Shown here: positions 60,403 through 64,000 of the stretch, piece by piece
Layout: every line of letters starts with the position of its first letter
Position numbering within the stretch: position 1 is the stretch's first letter
NCBI RefSeq assembly: GCF_042677945.1
Contig: NZ_JBHUDN010000003.1
Source of the DNA: Haloplanus litoreus
GTDB lineage: Archaea > Halobacteriota > Halobacteria > Halobacteriales > Haloferacaceae
Length of the DNA stretch: 64,000 nucleotides
Direction: 5' to 3' (one strand)
The notes under the pieces: model-generated
The model's database searches: none
What the model was told of the DNA's origin: nothing
What the model saw: the letters and a program-made list of their open reading frames with translations, nothing else
Made by a program: the position numbers and the translations under genes

Positions 60403-60741
60403 ATGCCGCCCTCCACACCCGTTCCGACCCTCCTGAACCGCACGAAATCCTCCCTCGCACTGCTGGCCTCGTGAACCGCGTGGCTCCTCGGCCTCCTCGT
60501 CACTCGACTTCGCCGCCTCGGCGCCCGCACCGAGGCCTTCGTCCGCGGACCGGTCCGAACCGTCCTGCTCGGTCGGCGGCGCGCCGTCTCCGTGGTGCTC
60601 GTCGGCCTCGGCGTCCTGCTCGCGGCCGTGACCGCCTGGGGCGTCGCCGGCTACGCTCTCGGGGCGGGACTCCGACGGGCCGTCGGGGACGTTCGGGCGG
60701 ACGCCACGGCCCCGTTCGGGGCCTCACGTAACGGGGACTGA
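60403..60741 (+). pseudogene. Small membrane protein gene with in-frame TGA
   Basis: From ATG 60403 the frame reads MPPSTPVPTLLNRTKSSLAL LAS (23 codons), meets TGA at 60472-60474, and continues in the same frame for 88 codons with good haloarchaeal codon use: TAWLLGLLVTRLRRLGARTE, AFVRGPVRTVLLGRRRAVSV, VLVGLGVLLAAVTAWGVAGY, ending PFGASRNGD. It looks like a two-helix membrane protein of 112 residues broken by one nonsense codon (possibly TGG to TGA). A downstream in-frame GTG could still start a 50-residue product. It lies between hisD and the Fe-S carrier gene, same direction. Confidence 0.55.
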
Positions 60742-60789
60742 TTACATCGCCCCGTCAGGGTTAACAGGCTCCGCGGTGTACTCCCGGCC

Positions 60790-61155
60790 ATGAGTACCGA
60801 GAGCGTGGACGGAACGAGCAACGTCGTGGTGGACATCACACCCGAAGCCGCCTCGGAGGCCCTCGCGTTGATGGACCGCGAAGGGATGGATCGGAACGTT
60901 GGTGGGCTACGCCTGTTCGTCCAGCAGGGAGGCTGTGCGGGGCTCTCGTACGGGATGCGCTTCGACGACGAACCCGAGGAAGACGACATGGTCGTCGAGG
61001 ACCACGACCTGCGCGTGTTCGTCGACCCGGCGAGTGCCGACTACATCGGCGGGTCGGTCCTCGACTACGAGTCCGGCCTGCAGGCCGAAGGCTTCCACGT
61101 CGAGAACCCGAACGTCGTCTCCGAGTGTGGCTGTGGCGAGTCCTTCCGAACCTGA
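60790..61155 (+). CDS. A-type iron-sulfur carrier (IscA/ErpA/HesB family)
   Basis: 121 residues. Conserved Cys pattern: LFVQQGGCAGLSYGMRFDDE and SECGCGESFRT at the C-terminus (C-x-C). The family fold VDITPEAASEALALMDREG starts it and VFVDPASADYIGGSVLDYES is present. It carries Fe-S clusters to apoproteins; many such enzymes exist here (ferredoxins, aldehyde oxidoreductase). A small acidic N-terminal extension (MSTESVDGTSN) is haloarchaeal. Confidence 0.95.
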   Translation: MSTESVDGTSNVVVDITPEAASEALALMDREGMDRNVGGLRLFVQQGGCAGLSYGMRFDDEPEEDDMVVEDHDLRVFVDPASADYIGGSVLDYESGLQAEGFHVENPNVVSECGCGESFRT

Positions 61156-61360
61156 CGCGTCGCCGTCGACATGCACCGCCCCGGACGACGTGACCGTCGA
61201 CGTGGACCGTGACACGACCGAACGCGGGGCGAACGGACCTGTTTCGTCGCGTACTGCTCGCCGGACCGCGACCGCCGGTGAGTGTGGCAACTGCGACACC
61301 GTCGACAGCACCGTGGACGCCTAGGACACGTCGAGTGCCACACCTGTGGCAACTACCGGA
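61127..61360 (+). pseudogene. Possible zinc-ribbon gene with a frame break (weak)
   Basis: One frame (61127-61324) ends TAGECGNCDTVDSTVDA and a stop. Shifting the frame at about 61320 gives LGHVECHTCGNYRNPDRPD. Joined, the two halves make CGNC-x14-CHTCG, a typical zinc-ribbon spacing. The start is unclear (GTG 61127 or 61133, overlapping the Fe-S carrier) and the second frame has no stop before the next gene. It is a chance or decayed signal unless related sequences show the join. Confidence 0.25.
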
Positions 61361-61442
61361 ACCCGGACCGCCCCGACGCCGCACACGACCGACCTCTTGT
61401 CGTGGTAACACTTATCACCCGACCGGTCGTAGTGGAGCGTAC

Positions 61443-61781
61443 ATGGCCCCTGTTACCATGCCACCTGTCGAAGAGGCACGGAGGATCTTCCGTCGCCTCG
61501 GGTACTCCGTCGACGGCGACGGGGTCGACCTCCGGGCCGAGCGGAAGTGGCGTACCGTCCACGTGACCGCACTCGACGCCGACGACGCGTCCTCGCCCCG
61601 TCAACTGCGCGCGGATGGGGGGACGACGGACTATCGGCTCCGGTGTTTCGTCACGTGGATGGAGGCCGCAGGGGACCTCCGTGATCGACTCTCCAGCCTC
61701 GATCCGAACTACGAGTGGGCCGTCATCGGCGTCGACGACGACGACTACGAAGTCGTCGACCGGGCCGGATCGGCGGCGTAA
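61443..61781 (+). CDS. DUF7116-like haloarchaeal protein
   Basis: 112 residues: MAPVTMPPVEEARRIFRRLG, YSVDGDGVDLRAERKWRTVH, LRCFVTWMEAAGDLRDRLSS and PNYEWAVIGVDDDDYEVVDR. Alternating beta and helix suggests a compact alpha/beta fold. I believe it matches DUF7116 (from memory, not checked). Function unknown. ATG 61443 is preferred; ATG 61458 is an alternative five codons in. Preceded by AT-rich aacacttatc (near 61408-61417), which could be its promoter. Confidence 0.75.
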   Translation: MAPVTMPPVEEARRIFRRLGYSVDGDGVDLRAERKWRTVHVTALDADDASSPRQLRADGGTTDYRLRCFVTWMEAAGDLRDRLSSLDPNYEWAVIGVDDDDYEVVDRAGSAA

Positions 61782-61823
61782 GGCCGCCGCGGTTTTACGT
61801 AACTGGAGGCCGCCCCGTAGGGC

Positions 61824-62363
61824 ATGGCCGGTCCCGTACTCCAGTCCGACCTCCTTCAGCGCGCGCTCTTCGAGTTCGTCGATACCCTGCCGACCGTCAT
61901 CACGGGCGTGGTCTTTCTCGTCCTCGCGGTGATCCTCGTCAAAGGTCTCCTCGCCGTCCTGACGGCAGTGCTCGCGCGGACGATGCGCGGTCATTCGCCC
62001 GTCTACCGGCAGTTCCTGACGACCATCGTCGCCGTCTTCCTCTGGTTCGGGGTCGGCCTCTCGACGCTCTCGGTGGTCGGACTGGACGACATCGCGGCGT
62101 CGCTCGGAACCGCCGCCGGCTTCGTCGCCCTCGGCATCGCCTACGCCACCTCGGACATGATCGCCGACGCCGTCGCCGGAATCTATCTCCTCCGCGACCC
62201 AGACTTCGAGACGGGTGACACCGTCCGCGTCGGCGACATGGAAGGCGTGGTCCGATCCATCGAACTCCGGAAGACCCGGTTCGCGGTGGCGGGTGACACC
62301 GTCGTCCGGGGGAACGCCGACATCGAGGCGCGGTGGACGAAAGTCGACGACGACCGCTCCTGA
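61824..62363 (+). CDS. Short MscS-like membrane protein
   Basis: 179 residues. Three hydrophobic helices; the third (VGLDDIAASLGTAAGFVALG, IAYATSDMIADAVAGIYLLR) resembles the Gly/Ala-rich MscS pore helix. A beta-domain start follows (DPDFETGDTVRVGDMEGVVR, SIELRKTRFAVAGDTVVRGN). It lacks the C-terminal alpha/beta vestibule of the full channel at 8957-10090 and is half its length. It could be a minimal channel or a partner subunit. Confidence 0.8.
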   Translation: MAGPVLQSDLLQRALFEFVDTLPTVITGVVFLVLAVILVKGLLAVLTAVLARTMRGHSPVYRQFLTTIVAVFLWFGVGLSTLSVVGLDDIAASLGTAAGFVALGIAYATSDMIADAVAGIYLLRDPDFETGDTVRVGDMEGVVRSIELRKTRFAVAGDTVVRGNADIEARWTKVDDDRS

Positions 62364-62453
62364 ACCGCCGTTGCGGCCCCGCTTCCCCGTCCACGTGGGA
62401 CCTGTTCGCATCCCGCCCGCGTACTTTATATCTGTTCCCCGAGAATTTCGGCC

Positions 62454-63401
62454 ATGTTCGTGGGTCACGCCGCTCTCGCGTTCGCCATCGTCGCCGGCGT
62501 CGCGGTCGCTCGCGACTGGACCGCGGAGCGAGCCCTCGCGGTCGGTCTGCTGGCGGGGGCCTTCGCCGCACTTCCCGACGTCGACATCGCGTACGCACTC
62601 GTGGGTGTCGCGGCCGCCGCGGGCGGCGACGCCCTCACGCTCGCGAGTGCGTTCTGGTCGACGGGGAATCTCGTCCACCGTGCAGTGACACACTCGCTCG
62701 CCCTCGCGCCGGCAGTCGCCCTGATCGCGGCGCTCGCGCGCCGGAATCGACGCGCGGGCGCCGTCGCAGCCGCCCTCGCAGGCCTCCTCGTCGCCGTCGC
62801 GTGGACCGCCAGCGGTCCGCTCGGCGTCGTCGTCACGGTGCCGTTCGTCGCCGGTGCGGTCCTCCTCGGCAGTCTGGCCGGGCGATACACCGACCTCACG
62901 CCGTCCCAGGTGTTCGGGGTTGGTGTGGTCGGACTCGCGTCACACCCCTTCGGCGACCTGTTCACCGGCGACCCCCCGGCGATGCTCTACCCGCTGGACG
63001 CGACGCTCGTGAGCGAACGGGTCACCCTCGCGGCCGACCCGACGCTCCATCTCCTCGGAGCCTTCGGGGTAGAACTCGCGACCATCTGGGCCGCCGTGGC
63101 CGTCGCCGGCCTCGCGACCGGGCTCCGACCCCGGACGGCCGTCGGCCCACGCGCGGGCCTCGGTGCGGGCTACGCCGCGAGCGTCCTCCTCATTCCGGCA
63201 CCGACGCTCGACCTCTCCTATCCGTTCGTGTTCTCGGTCCTCGGGGTGGGTCTCGTCGGCGCCCTCCCCCGAGTGCGCGTCGTCGGGACGCCCGCCGGGC
63301 CGACCGTCGAACCGCCCGACTGGCTCGCCGCGCTGCTGACCGGGCTGTCGGCCATCACGGTCGCGTGGCTCGCTTACACCGTCGCCTACGTCGTCGTGTA
63401 G
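62454..63401 (+). CDS. DUF457-type membrane protein (putative metal-dependent hydrolase)
   Basis: 315 residues, about eight helices. Family motifs: MFVGHAALAFAIVAGVAVAR (first His), GAFAALPDVDIAYALVGVAA (P-D-x-D), LVHRAVTHSLALAPAVALIA (H-R-x-x-T-H-S) and GLASHPFGDLFTGDPPAMLY (H-x-x-G-D). These are the metal-site residues of the YdjM/DUF457 superfamily. Enzymatic role is not proven. A TATA-like ctttatatc (62424-62432) lies 25-30 bases before the ATG, consistent with a leaderless mRNA. Confidence 0.85.
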   Translation: MFVGHAALAFAIVAGVAVARDWTAERALAVGLLAGAFAALPDVDIAYALVGVAAAAGGDALTLASAFWSTGNLVHRAVTHSLALAPAVALIAALARRNRRAGAVAAALAGLLVAVAWTASGPLGVVVTVPFVAGAVLLGSLAGRYTDLTPSQVFGVGVVGLASHPFGDLFTGDPPAMLYPLDATLVSERVTLAADPTLHLLGAFGVELATIWAAVAVAGLATGLRPRTAVGPRAGLGAGYAASVLLIPAPTLDLSYPFVFSVLGVGLVGALPRVRVVGTPAGPTVEPPDWLAALLTGLSAITVAWLAYTVAYVVV

Positions 63402-63428
63402 CGCGGGAGAAGGACCCGATCGGGGTCG

Positions 63429-64000
63429 TCAGTAGCCCCGCGAGATCAGGTACTCGGCAAGGTCTTCGAGCAGCGAGCGTGCCTCGTTGTCGGGGAGGAC
63501 ACGGAGGTCGGCCTTGCTCTGATCGACGAGCGAGCGAGCCTTCTCGCGGGCGTACTCGATGCTCCCGGCCTCGTTCAGGGTGGCGACGGCCGACTCGACC
63601 TCCGCCTCGGTGAGGGATTCGGCGTCCTCGGCGTCGACCAGCGCGTCCACGTCGACGCCCTGTTGCCGGGCGTGAAGCGTGATGAGGGTCGTCTTGTTCT
63701 CGACGAGGTCGGAACCGCGCTGCTTGCCGAGTTGTTCCGAGGGGACCGTCAGATCCAGAACGTCGTCCTGGATCTGGAACGCCGACCCGGAGTGGATGCC
63801 GTAGTCGTAGAGCGCGTCGACCACCTCGTCGTCGGCGTCGAGCAACACCGCCGGGGTCGCCGCGGCGTCGCCGTACAGCACCGCCGTCTTGGACTCGACC
63901 ATGTCGAGGTACTCCTCGGGGAGCACCTCGGTGCGGCGTTCGAACTCGACGTCGAGCGCCTGGCCCTCGCAGATGCGGGTACACGTGTTCGCGAGCATCC
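63429..64000 (-). CDS. Polyprenyl (geranylgeranyl/farnesyl) diphosphate synthase, 5' part outside the window
   Basis: About 190 C-terminal residues are present; the frame stays open to the right edge, so the N-terminal half with the first DDxxD is missing. Visible: CEGQALDVEFERRTEVLPEE, YLDMVESKTAVLYGDAAATP (E-x-K-T-A), the second Asp-rich motif SAFQIQDDVLDLTVPSEQLG and KQRGSDLVENKTTLITLHAR. Condenses isopentenyl diphosphate with allylic diphosphates for archaeal lipids and quinones. Its stop lies 28 bases from the DUF457 stop. Confidence 0.94.
   Translation of the reverse strand, partial: MLANTCTRICEGQALDVEFERRTEVLPEEYLDMVESKTAVLYGDAAATPAVLLDADDEVVDALYDYGIHSGSAFQIQDDVLDLTVPSEQLGKQRGSDLVENKTTLITLHARQQGVDVDALVDAEDAESLTEAEVESAVATLNEAGSIEYAREKARSLVDQSKADLRVLPDNEARSLLEDLAEYLISRGY

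Noticed and set aside
60472..60474. TGA read as selenocysteine
   Set aside because: Haloarchaea are not known to use selenocysteine, no SECIS-like hairpin is evident, and the protein has no redox motif at that place.
1..64000. tRNA or rRNA genes
   Set aside because: I scanned the intergenic regions for the T-loop consensus and paired acceptor arms and saw none.

Overview
The window is chromosomal DNA from a halophilic archaeon (class Halobacteria). Evidence: high GC with acidic proteins, archaeal information-processing genes (TFB, L7Ae/S28e/L24e, aIF1A, TmcA, archaeal-type GltX, HemK-type methyltransferase), the archaeal mevalonate branch (MvaD), prenyltransferase and geranylgeranyl-reductase-type lipid genes, TATA boxes about 25-30 bases before many start codons, and families known mainly from haloarchaea (DUF5786, DUF5828, DUF7116, amphi-Trp). 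No tRNA, rRNA or CRISPR array was seen. Both ends cut a gene (TFB on the left, a polyprenyl synthase on the right), and a 28-base N gap lies inside tmcA.

Layout. 1-10.7 kb: TFB, a TrmB-type regulator, ketopantoate genes panB and panE, an IS6-type insertion sequence whose transposase has an amber stop, mvaD, a Tat lipoprotein, then the DUF655-rsmA-mscS-hemK run. 10.7-13.3 kb: a split methionine synthase (metE1-metE2) and a YdjM-like membrane protein. 13.3-22 kb: the most interesting block. Two minus-strand operons each begin with a metalloenzyme and end with a small ZIP-like membrane protein. One is copper amine oxidase-amt-glnK-ZIP-like 1. The other is SBP56/methanethiol oxidase-[2Fe-2S] ferredoxin-ZIP-like 2. 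They are flanked by a TrmB-type and a Bat-type regulator, with palindromes in the promoter regions. 22-35 kb: ndk and ribosomal genes, ring-cleaving-dioxygenase-like protein, tmcA, a GNAT protein, ferredoxin plus aldehyde ferredoxin oxidoreductase, an aminotransferase remnant, gltX, FAH hydrolase, D-2-hydroxyacid dehydrogenase and a GGR-type flavoprotein.

35.2-40.3 kb looks like an accessory island. It has visibly lower GC, near-identical 20-base direct repeats at its edges, a hairpin-dense non-coding stretch, a winged-helix regulator and a 1014-residue sensor kinase. In that kinase the catalytic core precedes five PAS modules, one of them a canonical LOV domain. 40.3-48.3 kb carries small acidic proteins and stress-type genes (erythromycin esterase family, DUF5828, DUF2892, FNT-UspA fusion, amphi-Trp, UspA, DUF5786).

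48.4-64 kb is mostly core-like: cytochrome P450, Ca2+/Na+ antiporter, MFS transporter, TrkA-type K+ channel, alcohol dehydrogenase, aIF1A, gamma-glutamyltransferase, MOT1-type molybdate transporter, hisD, a small membrane gene broken by TGA, an A-type Fe-S carrier, a DUF7116 protein, a short MscS-like protein, a DUF457 protein and a prenyl diphosphate synthase.

Functional reading of the 13-22 kb block (inference): both enzymes release small molecules plus H2O2. Amine oxidase yields ammonium, which Amt and GlnK would handle. The ZIP-like proteins could supply the metal, possibly copper, that both enzymes need.
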